The notes beneath the pieces were generated by a model that did no database searches, was not told the origin of the DNA, and worked only from the letters and a program-made list of their open reading frames with translations. DNA of 64,000 bases from Anisakis pegreffii (taxonomy: Eukaryota > Nematoda > Chromadorea > Rhabditida > Anisakidae), in NCBI GenBank assembly GCA_035041965.1, contig JAPYMA010001170.1, positions 1 to 64,000 of the forward strand. Direction: 5' to 3'. A program made the position numbers and the translations under genes. This document shows, one piece after another, positions 1 through 10,710 of this stretch (the stretch's first letter is position 1; each line of letters starts with the position of its first letter).

Positions 1-766
1 CTTGACCTGCTCGCCTAGCCAGCGAGGTGGCGTAAATTGAGGCTAAAACAATGTGCACGGAAACGCGAGCATTGCGGCCAGCAACGTTACAAGCGTTTGA
101 TAGCCTGGCCAATCCAGGTAATCCAGGTAAAATTGATAATTTGCATGCAGTGTAAATTTATTGTGATAGATGCAACGTTAGCCAAATGGTCCACCATTTG
201 ATCTGCCATTGACTTCAACTTTGCTCTTATTTGCTGTGGAGATCCTTCGGACGATATTCTCGATTGCTCGATTACAGTGATCTTTTGATTCACTAGTCGT
301 GTTTACTTTTGATATTCACTACACAACTGATTCACTAGTCGTCATTGTTTCATGAACAACGTTGATCAACAATGATCAATACATCACCATTTACTTGCGT
401 GCGTTGATTAGTCGGCATTTTCAACGTTGTGGTATGTTCGATGCGGTTCTATATTGTGCTGTGAATACGATTGCAATGTGGTTAATTTATGATAGTGTTT
501 GATGGGTTATTGGCATTGAATTTATTGAGTTAGGTGCTGTTTAGGATGATATTCAGTTTACCTTTTGCTTCAAACGATTCACTAGTGATACTAACAGGTT
601 GATAGGATTGATTAATATTGTAAATTGATAACCGATCGCGGCATATCGCTAACTGATAATCCGTGGCGAATGATTCTCTTTCTAGGACATCAGGACGCGT
701 GATGGATCACGGCCGATGGCATCGAGCGAATGATGTGGTGGGATTACGCGATCTGAATGATGTGGC

Positions 767-835
767 GAGCATCAGTTGAGTGAGCACCACATGTTTTTGG
801 CATTATTTGGTTGATGTATATGACAGAGGAAAACA
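767..835. repeat. 69-bp direct repeat, copy 1
   Basis: Positions 767-835 match 1219-1287 base for base when read by eye, from GAGCATCAGTTGAG to GAGGAAAACA. The two copies are in the same orientation and flank a 383-bp segment (836-1218) that is not itself duplicated. The perfect identity suggests a recent duplication or the scar of an insertion. Confidence 0.9.
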
Positions 836-1218
836 TCTGAATGGGGTGAGCATTAATGATTCGATTTGTGCTGAATTGGTGAACACAGTATCGTGATATT
901 TATTTTGACTTGTTGATATCAGCATTATATTGGTGGTTTTTCAGGATTGTGCTTGAAGTGCGGTCAGATGTTCTGCATCTCGTGAAGAGGGCAAACGTTG
1001 GTCCTATATGAAGGTGGAAATGTACATTCGTGACAAAAGAGGATATATCATCGATGCATCCAAGATCATTCTTATATAACAACATCAGAATCTTATATTC
1101 GATATGAAAGCACGACGCAGGGTGCACCAGCGCGCCTCAGGCCAGTTTTCCAAGAATTTGAACTTTATTGTCATTTATACTCTTCAAATTTTTCTAGTAT
1201 CTTAGGATCGTAATAAAT

Positions 1219-1287
1219 GAGCATCAGTTGAGTGAGCACCACATGTTTTTGGCATTATTTGGTTGATGTATATGACAGAGGAAAACA
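1219..1287. repeat. 69-bp direct repeat, copy 2
   Basis: This is the second, identical copy of the 767-835 sequence in the same orientation. The flanking bases differ between copies (GGC before copy 1, AAT before copy 2), so the duplication ends at about these borders. Confidence 0.9.
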
Positions 1288-1589
1288 AAATTAAAATTGA
1301 ACCGTAGTGAGTAACCATTTTTTTACATTGTTCATTCTACATTCATTCACTTTGTTACACACATTGATGTATTTGTAATTACTGATGGTTGCTTACTTTT
1401 GGATTTGTGAATTTACTATTTGTGTATGTATTCTCACGTTTCATTGTGTAATATGAACATGTATCAGTAACTTTAATATTCAATGTGTAATGGTTTATGT
1501 TATCTCCTGAACCCCTGGGATGAACTAACTACCTGTTTGTGGTTGAGTGTGATGTCTAAAAGTCGTAGAGCTTTATGTTTAGTGCAAGT

Positions 1590-2665
1590 TAAGAAACACC
1601 TCAGTGAGGTTCCAAGCATTCAGTCGGAAAATGTTCTCTCAAAATTACCTCAATTCGGGTGGTTGTAGCTTAGTTGGTTCTAGGCCTGTTTAGGTTTTAC
1701 GCATGTAGCTTGAAGAAGGGTCTGAACTTAACGCGTATGCTTCACTGCAGATACCTAGATCAGGCTCAGCATGGTGTATAAGCTCTTGGATGTGGTGAAT
1801 TATGAAAGCACAGGTATTGTATGAAAACAATTGTTCCAGTTATGGGAGGGAGTGCACCTAGTGATGATGATAATTACACTGGCACATTAAAAAACATTCC
1901 CACAAAAATTGAGTGTAAATAATGTAGGGTATGAAAAGCCTTATGGTGGTAGCGGTAGGTCTGGAAAGTTCGCCTGGACCACTCACCCGAAGAGTCGAGT
2001 CGCTAGGTGGTGACTCGAACAAGGTCTTCCTTGTGGTGCTGTTTGGTGACAGCTGAACGGAGTTGAATGCGATATCATGCGTGCAGTTAATGGTCACTTT
2101 TAAAAAGCAAATTTTGGTTGCGTGGGTGATCCCAACCCGTCGAGCTGCCAACAAGCGGGGCTAGGTTTAGGTAATTGCGACAGGCGTTCCCCGCCTACCG
2201 GCAGTCTCGGCGAATCGGGGAGAAATACCTCAAAATATGTTGATGATGCTTACCCGGGTATCGTCATCATTTATCTTCGCAATAAAATACGGGCGTTCCC
2301 GGCCCGAGAAAGGCGCCGATTTGACCGGGGATAGGGAATGCGCGTAAGTTGGCCTGAGTAGTGCCCTCGGGCATTTGCTCAGGTAACGAGGGTTCCCGGA
2401 CTCACTGTGCGCACTTTCTCTTAACAGGGGGGAATTATAATCGGGTTGACCATTGGCTTGCACACATGAAATCGTTTCACTCAGTTCAATGTTGCTAAAT
2501 GCGTTATAAGGAGGAATCTCTCAGGTGTTTGTGGTTACTCGCCGAAGCTTATCTATTTGCTACAATCATAATGCATTCATACAACATTGCTGATATATCC
2601 TTGTTTCCCCTGCCAGTTTGATTATTATTTCTTTCTAGTGGCACTGAAATAACCTAAAAGATGGG
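1590..2665. repeat. Dispersed element, copy A (diverged; shared with 38.7-42.0 kb)
   Basis: This stretch aligns over about 1.1 kb with the two copies at 38.74-40.0 and 40.76-42.0 kb. Shared landmarks in order are: a 'ttccaagcattc' block near 1610, GGTAGGTCTGGAAAGTTCGCCTGGACC at about 1951-1979 (shortened here to positions), the GC-rich core at 2128-2463, GTTTGTGGTTACTCGCCGAAGC near 2528, and a CCTGCCAGT block near 2609. Copy A is clearly older than the other two, but its GC-rich core is the best-preserved part. I found no transposase or reverse transcriptase in it, so it is either a non-autonomous element or a structured-RNA locus. Confidence 0.75.
2128..2463. other. GC-rich structured core, copy A (putative non-coding RNA-like element)
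   Basis: The strand shown carries nested complementary segments that match those of the cores at 39252-39585 and 41269-41602. The inner hairpin reads TGATGAT...ATCGTCA here and TAACGAT...ATCGTTA in the other copies. One pair changes from A-T to G-C on both sides and another becomes a G-T wobble, so pairing survives the sequence change. A short TGCC...GGCA hairpin is kept while its loop differs. I do not recognise this as RNase P RNA, SRP RNA, 7SK, tRNA or rRNA. Transcription is not shown, and the strand is inferred only from the common orientation. Confidence 0.45.
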
Positions 2666-2884
2666 GTTTGAATACTACCAAAATGATGAATTAGTACCTT
2701 TGATTTCAACAATTCACCACATTTAAGAGCTTTCACGCATGCTGATGTTGATCTTGGCAACTGTGGTTTAGCTTCTGCATCGGGTTTGGGCTTCTCTTTA
2801 GGTTGCTGGCGTGAAGTCTTCTCAGGTTAAAGACTGACTGAGTCATATCCTCTTGAGGAAAGATGGCTTGGAGAAACATTTTCG

Positions 2885-3175
2885 AAAAAAAACTCTGGAA
2901 AGTTTAGCAATTAGCAGCATAATTATCACCTGTGAACAGTGCCGCTGAAATAATTCGAGAGCTTCTTCGAACATTTTGTGCAAATATTCAGATTAAAGGG
3001 ATGAGTTCGGAGTATGAATAGTAGATGTTTCCACCTATAAAATTGGTGTATCGTGTTAACTAACCGAAGCAGTCCCTGAAAATCCCTGTGTCAAAGCTGA
3101 TACCTATTGTACACAGATGAAAATCCCTCTGTCATATTTTGATGAGATTTTGTTTGCAGTGATGCTTCGTTTCTG
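2885..3175. repeat. Diverged repeat pair (with 4197-4480), copy 1
   Basis: The sequence from GGAAAGTTTAGCAATTAGC to TGATGCTTCGTTT aligns collinearly with 4197-4480. Shared runs include TTCGTGCAAATATTCAGATT-like and TGTCAAAGCTGAT blocks. Numerous substitutions and small indels indicate an old duplication. No coding potential is evident. Confidence 0.75.
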
Positions 3176-4196
3176 TTGTTCACTTGTTGTTGTTGAATGA
3201 TATTTCTCACAACGTTGAATAAAAGTTTTTTAAGTCGTGTTCCATGACCTGTTCACCAAATTTTGGGGTCACCTTTGAAAATCTCGAATTATGGTGACAG
3301 GTCATCTTTTTGTGGTGGTCAGCGAGCGATGCTCGTGCAGTTGTTGAGAGGACAACGGATGGCAGGTCTTTCGCAACAAATAAGACCGAGTTTCATTCTG
3401 GTTGTTATTCTTTTGAAGTTTCATTTTGATTTGATCCTTCTTTTAGTTGGTATGATGCTTCGTTGTCAAATATTCACACAGGACTGGCATGAAAATCGTT
3501 GATGTTTTTATTTTGATACTGACGGGTGACTGTGGTGATATTTCTTACATGTAACATGGCTGAGACTGTGAAATTTCGGAATCTGTGATCATTGCGGATG
3601 TCCGGACTGTGTTGTTTTAGATCATGTGAACGAACGGTGTTTTAGGCTGATATGATAAATTGTTAAGTAGCTGAGTGAGCAAAAGATTATTCTGGAATGT
3701 AATGGGAACATCCCTGCGTTTGTTTAGCTTTGGTCGCATGCTGTGGTTGGCAAGTAGCGTTACTGTTATGGAAAAAACTGTTTGAATGATAGGATTGAGG
3801 GGATTTGTGAGTGGTTCGGAATGTCGATACTCTGGAACATGATTATTACTATTAGGCAGTTGTTTTAGAATTTTGAGTCCGGCTTTGCCTGTAAAAACCC
3901 CGAATCATGGGCTCTAGTGTGTCAATTATCTTTCTTGTTAGGACATTTCATCCTTAAAAGATAGTTTGTGGCCCTATGCTGGTACCGCAGTAGTATCCCT
4001 TATCATACTTGTGTTTCAATCGCTGTCGTACGAGAAATTCGGTGCTGTTAAGCAACAGCCGGTTTTGTTGTAATGAAAGCATTGTATTGAAAGCTTCATT
4101 GAGATTATCATTAATTATGGTTGCTTCTCAGAAAGTTGGATTCAACCGTACAGCGATATTCAGAACTCTTTCATAATGTTCATAGTAACTGTAAGA
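3176..4196. other. Non-coding interval
   Basis: I see no gene, RNA gene or clear repeat in this stretch. Open frames such as the one at 3263-3502 lack recognisable motifs and do not join to neighbours through phase-consistent splice sites. Confidence 0.5.
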
Positions 4197-4480
4197 AGGC
4201 TCTTGAAAGTTTAGCAATGACCAGTATAATTATCACTTGTCAATAGTGACACAGGAATAGTTCGAGAGTTTCTTCGAAATTTTCGTGCAAATATTCAGAT
4301 TCAAAGTATGAATAATAGATTTTTCCACCCATAAAACTGGTGTATCATGGAAACTAATCGAGGTAGTCCCGGAAGATCCCCGTGTCAAAGCTGATGGCTA
4401 TTTTATGTAGATAAAAGCTGATGGCTACTTACCTCTGTCATGTTTTGATGAGGTTTTGTTTGGAGTGATGGTTCGTTTTT
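4197..4480. repeat. Diverged repeat pair (with 2885-3175), copy 2
   Basis: This aligns with 2885-3175 in the same orientation. It contains a small internal duplication of AAAGCTGATGGCTA (around 4395 and 4425) that is absent from copy 1. Confidence 0.75.
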
Positions 4481-4489
4481 GCTGTATAT

Positions 4490-5080
4490 GCTAATTCATG
4501 TTATTATCCGTATATTAATTTCCAATCTACATGAAATGTAAATTTATTGTGATAGATATAAATTTAATATGGTTTGAAGGTGAAAGAATTGCAGTTGATA
4601 TTTCTTCATTCAAATTCCTTTTGAGCTATGTTATAGTATCATTTGTGACTGCTGGTGTTTGTTTGCAAAATAACACGATCAGCGAGTAAGTTCATGAAAT
4701 CATATGGCCGATTTCTTATGAATATCAGCATATTTACCGGTCTCACCCTCGCTGCAAACAAAATCCCGCATCACCTCTACCATTGCCTTGAATTGCCCAT
4801 TCGTTAGCATTGACGTTGCTGTTTTGTGCAATGGACGGGTATGTGTGCCTACAGTAATCCGATGTAATCTTAAGTAATGCTTACAGTAATCTTGAGAAAA
4901 GCGCTGCCACTCGCTGATTAGTCATTGTGAGGCTTGTGTGATAACTTGAAATTTCTTGGAAGTTAGCGATTTTGACCGTGTGAGCCTGATGCGAAATAAC
5001 TTCTTTATTTACTCTTATTTATTTACTCACCATCAGCTTTATTTGTTTTATCTTCGTATTTAGTTTTGCTTATTTACTTT
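4490..5080. repeat. Dispersed repeat pair (with 9350-10110), copy 1
   Basis: The stretch from GCTAATTCATGTTATTA onward aligns with 9350-10110. Shared blocks include TGTAAATTTATTGT, TTTCTTCATTCAAATTCCTTTT, CACGATCAGCGAGT and AAAAGCGCT...CTGATTGGTCAT-like segments. Copy 2 is longer because it carries an internal tandem duplication (9600-9965) that copy 1 lacks. Frames in both are disrupted, so I treat it as non-coding repeat. Confidence 0.8.
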
Positions 5081-5904
5081 TTATTTACATATTCGCATTG
5101 CTATTATTGTGAAGAACACCCCACTTATCAGCATTTTTACAATTAATTGTCCATGTCGTCCATGCTAGACCTGTACTGCAGCTTGATGTTCGGCTCATTC
5201 TTTGATTACCTTCTGTCGATGGGTGCAGCATTCTTTCTGCCATGAGTTTGTGAACTAGAGTGAGGAAGTTGTCCATTAGGCGCTGGCCAATATTTTGATC
5301 TTGAGTTGGTCTTTATACAGAGCTAGTGCGTTAACAAATTGAGATAATTAAATTGATCTGTGTAAGTAAACCGCTGTAGCGATTATTTAGTGGACCCTTA
5401 TGTTGATAGCCATTCAAACTGAGTAATACAACTATGAGATTGTGGAGTTGAAGAATAGGAGTTGCATGTTACATTGAATGTTATTTGAATTGTATAGCGA
5501 GCTTTGACGATAACTGATTTGGAGGATATATTGAATGCTATTTGAATTTGTGACGAGTTCTGATAAGAGCTGTTTAAACTTTGAGTTATTTCCTTCAGAA
5601 ATCATTAATTTCGATAGTCGACATAATTCTGCGACAAAATTATATCTCTCGTTTTTAATCGCGATCATTCGCGACAAAAATAATTTCCAATCACAGTTGC
5701 TCAGCATGCTGCTGATCCGTCTGCAGCGCTGTGAACGCACTTCTTTGCAGAGCTGTGAAAGGCGTAACCAGTTGTGAAAATTCGGGAATTCCTTTACAGA
5801 ACCTATTGAGATGGAAACACTATTGCGAACAGTTCTTATTGTTCTCTAACTAAGCTGCACGCTCAACTGCGGATAGAAACGAAACGCCGTCTTCGTTAAT
5901 AATA
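5081..5904. other. Non-coding interval
   Basis: Overlapping open frames exist on both strands at 5432-5777, but neither has a recognisable domain nor an in-phase splice partner. I see no convincing gene here. Confidence 0.45.
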
Positions 5905-6200
5905 ACCAGAAAAAAGAGAAATATAGCAAATAGCGAAAACGGATGACAGGCGGTGAGTGTGATGCCAATTTTTATTGCTTCGACGCTATAAGCTTTATCA
6001 CCTCCTCCTCAATATTTTGTTGTGTCCGTGATAAGCATCATCGTAAGAATATTTATTCCTTCAAATCTTGAAATGAGCGAAAATTCAAAAGAATACATGA
6101 TGAGCAAGGATATACTGCATATAGAACGAACATAAACTGGTACAGAATTAATGAAATCATATGATCGGGAATGGCAGTGAAGATTAAATGTCATTAAAAA
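5905..6200. repeat. Duplicate of the galectin 3' flank (copy of 6415-6700)
   Basis: Positions 5905-6200 align with 6415-6700, with landmarks GATAAGCATCATCGTAAGAA, ACTGCATATAGAACGAACAT, CTGGTACAGAATTAATG and GGCAGTGAAGAT. The right copy runs straight into the galectin stop codon (6695-6697). The left copy loses similarity at that point. It is therefore a duplicated 3' untranslated/downstream segment, not a second gene. Confidence 0.8.
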
Positions 6201-6229
6201 TTAAATCGTTAAAAATTGAGGTCAATTGA

Positions 6230-6420
6230 CAGTATTCGCTATTCAACATCGATCACGAACATTCACATACATCACATTTTCAACTGATTAAAATGAATTC
6301 ACACTTTTTTCACCTCTCCAAACCGTTTTCAAACCCTACATCTTAACAACAACAGTCAACGAAACAATATTAAGACATTTGTCAAATTCCTAACAAATCA
6401 ACTCCTCAACTAACAGTAAT
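6230..6420 (-). pseudogene. Duplicated last exon and 3' flank of strumpellin (fragment)
   Basis: This segment aligns with 10590-10790, which contains the last WASHC5 exon and its downstream sequence. On the minus strand, 6389-6336 is 18 codons long, begins after a TAG acceptor-like dinucleotide with GAA, and ends in AAG ATG TAG. The WASHC5 exon at 10764-10711 is also 18 codons, begins GAA after TTTCAG and ends AAG GTG TAG. The length and stop are kept, while roughly half of the amino acids differ. No upstream strumpellin exons are present here, so this is a 3'-end fragment with no gene attached. Confidence 0.65.
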
Positions 6421-6694
6421 AGATAAATAAACAATGAAAATGAACATAGCAAACAGCGAAAACAAATGACACACGGCAGTTTTGATGCCAATTTTCAGTG
6501 CCTTAGTGCCATTCCAATGTTTTATTATAGCTCGTTGATAAGCATCATCGTAAGAAATATTTAATCAACCAGAACTCAAAAGGAGGGGCGAAAATTTAAA
6601 AGAATACATGTTGAGCTAGGATTTACTGCATATAGAACGAACATAAACTGGTACAGAATTAATGGAATCATGTGATCGGAAATGGCAGTGAAGA

Positions 6695-9251
6695 TCAAAT
6701 GTTGAATTCCACTGCGGCTAGCTCCAGATCACCAGAAATAGTGAGTGTCTTGTAATCGACGTCCGGATGGTGCGTTCGATGCTTGAATGTGCCAATACGT
6801 TCCCCGCCGAAGAATACCTGACACAATTAATATCATAAGTTCGAATGCCCTTCTGAACGAACGGTCGAATGGAATGATTTATCTGAACGCAGGAAGAACC
6901 GTCAGAAATTGCCGAAACTTATAACATTGGTATGGAACGGTTGTCGTTCATTTTAGAATTCGTTTTGCTTAAGTAGAGGAACAAAAACGAATAAACCTGG
7001 ATAGATTCAGGTGCATTGAGGAATGTGAGATCGAAGATAACGTCCTTCTTGAATGGGAACCCCTCTCCAAGCTCCTCTGGTCCCCATGCTCCCCATGTTC
7101 CACCAACTTTCGCATTTAACACAATCTGAATTTCTTATTATTGCAGTTAAACAGTGTCATTTCCATCTGGAAATCAGAAAAGCAATGAAACATGTAACAA
7201 ACTCAATTTGCTCGGCACAAGCAGGTCAATAATGCATTTTCACAAGCAGTGAATTCAGCTTTTTGCTCAAAAACGTTTTTTGGTGACCCTAACATATCCG
7301 CGTCAGCGTTTAGTCTTTTACTGGAGCACACCGTTCCTCGTCTTAATAAATGAATTTCACTGTGAAGATTCCATCACTACTGGCAAAAGGATTCAATATC
7401 AATCTCATTTTATTGCAGAGAATAGTCAAAACCATACGTTGTATCGGTCGAAGCGAGCTTTGAAATGGAACAGAATATCGTCGTTCTTTGCAAGCAAGTT
7501 AACTTCGAAATTCCCCCCATTGGGTTTACCGTAAACGGTAAAGCGTCCTCCTGAACGATTATGATCAGTTGCTATCCTCATTTGATTTACTCAATTGTCG
7601 AATATCAAATGAGCGATAATCATTTTCTCATATGCAAATTTTAATCGTAATTCACTTGAGGTGATGAATTCTTGAAAGGTTCTTATGTGAATCAATGTTC
7701 AATTTGTATTCTTCATGTTTAATCACTCCACAATCAGTAACTAAAAAACTGGAAGAAGTAGGAAGTGTATTTGCTGCTGCTTTCTTCAATTCCAGGATTA
7801 ATATTCAGTTGTGATAAACTGATCTACGAAGTTGATGATTTGTCCACAGCAATCCGTGCAACCAAAAGAGACAAACAAATAAAAACATCACTGAACCACT
7901 CACCACTCAAAAAATGACCACCTCCGACCTCAGTTATAAGCGGAAGAGCTATCGGCTCAGGACCAGACCAGGACACCCCCTTCACCGTGGCGTCACCAGT
8001 CACAGTCACGTATTCGACTGAACTGAGTGGAAGACGCATCCGGAATTTGTAAATCCTTCGGTGGTTCGCCCATATCTCGAATATGTCCCCATTTGCACGA
8101 ATTATAAGATGGAAGTCCATGCCCTTCTTGAATGGATTCCGTACTCTTTCTTCTCGGCCCCATGATTGAGTCTATAAACGAATTATTTCGTTATCACAAT
8201 ATGAGCACAATATAGCGCACATCCTATTCAAATGACTGTATTCAAGCATTGCTTCTGATCTGTGTTGTGTTGAGTAACAAGCTATTTCTAGTGTTTTTCA
8301 GACCAATTAACGATACATTCCATAGTATCGAACTGAGTGATTGTGCTCAAATGTGATCGTTCAATTCAGTCACAGTGAATTTTTCAAATCAAACACAATT
8401 TACGGTCTCTGTCCAGTAAATAAACGATGCGGTGCTGTGAAATCATCAAGTTGACGAACCAGCGTATTCATGATGATTCGGGCCTCAGAAAATCGAACAT
8501 CCAAATGAAACACTGCTTCGGCTCCTGGTTCTTCTAAGAGTTCTGCACCACGCATAAGATTCACACCCACTCTGCAATCGTTTGTATCATCACTGCAGTT
8601 GTTTGACAAATGTGGAACTGACAGTGAATCGCTGTTCTATATGAAATGGTGTCATTCAACTAAAGATAAATTTCGACTCGATAAAGCAATACTGATTATT
8701 CACAGCAACACGTTTTTTAATGAGGAATTGTTAAGGTTTACGAGTAAGCCAAAGATCATGCAGATAGATGTACAAGATGAATCGACCAAAAGAAAAGCAA
8801 CTTCGCCAGAGCACACAAAACCTTGTCGTATTGTGATTCATCCGTCCATAAACCAAAAGCATTTGCCCAGGCTTCAACGGGTGAGAGACTTTTGAGGTCA
8901 ACGCACCACCTCGCTTCTCCTTCAAAGGTATCAGTCTTATCAATCAGTATGTCAAATCGTTTGTTCGGCTGTCTTTGACAGTAATTTTGAGCTGCTCAAA
9001 TTTCAATTGTCTGTTTATCACTTTTGCGGATATCCGCACAGCAGGAAGATACAGCGCACCGAAAGTGATGTGAAAAGATTCACCAGGACTACGAAACGTT
9101 CGCACGTCAGATCAAATATTGGCAAAAACCAAATATCAGATTGAAATACCATTCTGTACGCCGGCATATTAATGAAGTTAATGTAAGCGGCATTAGCGAT
9201 CGCCGCAATGCATAAAGTCGTAATGATCTGAACGATCATTTTGCCGCACAT
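6695..9251 (-). CDS. Tandem-repeat galectin with two carbohydrate-recognition domains
   Basis: Galectins bind beta-galactosides. Seven exons join in phase: 9251-9150, 8919-8822, 8571-8460, 8171-7904, 7550-7438, 7125-6997, 6817-6695 (945 nt, 314 residues). Domain 1 spans about residues 40-165. Its sugar-contact set is H89, D91 (usually N), R93, N102, W108, E111 and R113, with the WGREER signature intact. Domain 2 spans about 185-314 and keeps H222, R226, N235 and W242. It has K224 in place of N, and an insertion after W242 that removes the usual E-x-R. The linker lies around 165-185. The first exon gives a hydrophobic leader (MIVQIITTLCIAAIANA), which is unusual because galectins normally lack signal peptides; that exon and its acceptor (TTTGAAG) are the weakest part. 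The other splice sites and the domains are strong. Confidence 0.9.
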
Positions 9252-9349
9252 CCGGGAGGATACAACCGGACGATAATCCGGAAACCGTTTGGACAACCAA
9301 CCACAATGGTTTCAGCTCGATTATACTTCTCTTATATAGAAAATTTGTA

Positions 9350-10110
9350 TGCTAATTCATGGTATTACCCATATGTAAATTGAAAATCTGTATACAATGT
9401 AAATTTATTGTAATAGATGCAGGTTTGGCATGGTTTGAAGACGAGAGAATTGCTATGGATATTTCTTCATTCAAATTCCTTTTCAGCTATGTCAAAGTAT
9501 CATTTGTGATTGCTGACGTTTGTTTGCAAAGTAGCACGATCAGCGAGTGAATTCATAAAATTATGTGGCCGTACCTCTTATGATTTGCAGCATATTTATC
9601 GGTCTTAGCCTCGCTGAAAACAAAATCTCCCATGGACTCTATAAATGGCTTCAATTGCCCATTCATCAACACTGGTATTACTATTTTGTCGGAAGGAGAA
9701 ATGCAGAATATTTAAGGTCATCTCAAGATATGCCTACAGTAATCTTGATAATAGCGCTCTCGCTGATTGGTCATTGTGAAGTGTGTACGGTCTCAGTCTT
9801 GCTGAAAACAAAATCCCCCACAGCATCTAAAAATGGCTTCAATTGCCCATTCGCAACACTAACAATATTGTTTTGTCTGAAAGATGGATACGGTATGTTT
9901 GCAGGAATCTTAAGTTATGCTTACAGTACCCTTAAGAAAAGCGCTCTCACGCGCTGATTGGTCATCTGATTGGTCAGTTAGGTGTGTTTGGAAGTTAGCG
10001 ATTGTGACCGTATTAAGCCTGGGCGCGAGGAAATTTCAGTTTTTATTTATTCACCCACATTTGTTCTATTTCTTTTTTTCAAATTTAATTTTTGTTTGCG
10101 TATTTACTTT
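9350..10110. repeat. Dispersed repeat pair (with 4490-5080), copy 2
   Basis: This aligns with 4490-5080 in the same orientation and starts about 100 bp upstream of the galectin start, so it may overlap that gene's promoter. It includes the tandem duplication at 9600-9965. Open frames inside it are repeat-derived and have no recognisable domain. Confidence 0.8.
9600..9965. repeat. Two-unit tandem duplication of about 185 bp inside the dispersed repeat
   Basis: Two adjacent units both run from a GGTCT(T/C)AG...CTGAAAACAAAATC block through ATGGCTTCAATTGCCCATTC to GCGCTCTC...GCTGATTGGTCAT. The first is about 9600-9785 and the second 9788-9965. The related copy at 4.7 kb has only one unit. Confidence 0.8.
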
Positions 10111-10589
10111 TAATGAAATCATATCCCCGAACACCCACTTATTATCACTTTTCTAATTAATTGACTATGTCGTCCATACTAGACCCTTAATCTTTTAATT
10201 TGCCGTCAAAAGCCCACTTGCGGCCGGTTCGACCCGGAGTTTTCCGGTCTTGTTTAACGACACTGGACTGATTGTGTGTGTTTTTTGGCCCAGTTGTTGC
10301 AACCCGTGACTTGAAATTTAATTGATGTGAGGAAGTCGGTACAAAATTCCGGACTGATTGAGTGGGAATGCAATTTCGGATGTTCAGAAACCAGTGAAAA
10401 CTAACGAACCTCACTCTTCATCACGACATCATTAACTTAAAAACAACTCTCTTATTATTAATTTAAGAAAATTAGCCGTAAACAACACGAAATCAGCTGT
10501 ACTCTTTACCACTTTATTCACGTTACACATTTATACATTGTAATAATTGATAATTTGTCCGAGTTCCAAATTATCAACAAAATCGTTAA
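10111..10589. other. Non-coding interval downstream of strumpellin
   Basis: This AT-rich stretch has no exon chain. It probably includes the 3' end of the WASHC5 transcription unit, but I could not fix a polyadenylation site. The minus-strand open frame at 10187-10414 has no recognisable domain. Confidence 0.4.
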
Positions 10590-10710
10590 AAATTCAGAAC
10601 AATTCACAACATTTATTACTCATCATCGATCACGAACATTCACAAGCATCACATTTCCAACTGATTAAAATGAATTTAGACTTTTTCACCACTCGATACC
10701 GTTCCAAACC

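Larger units (their letters stand above)
1..1590. other. Non-coding AT-rich stretch at the left edge
   Basis: I see no exon chain or recognisable protein here; open frames are short and do not join. The only clear structure is a 69-bp direct repeat, listed separately. A short stretch around 145-172 resembles the start of the dispersed repeat seen at 4.5 and 9.4 kb (the shared run is TGTAAATTTATTGT followed by an ATAGATG-like sequence). Confidence 0.6.

Noticed and set aside
1660..1735. A tRNA-like string (TAGCTTAGTTGGTTCTAGGCC) resembling a D-arm
   Set aside because: I could not pair an acceptor stem, anticodon arm and T arm around it, and the equivalent sequence in the other element copies is not kept.
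2122..2463. Short open frames in both strands of the GC-rich core
   Set aside because: The frames are not shared with the cores at 39 and 41 kb, whereas complementary base pairing is, so an RNA-like or non-coding element fits better than a protein.
7280..7534. Plus-strand open frame of 84 codons
   Set aside because: It lies opposite galectin exon 5 (7550-7438) and is explained as a shadow of that exon.
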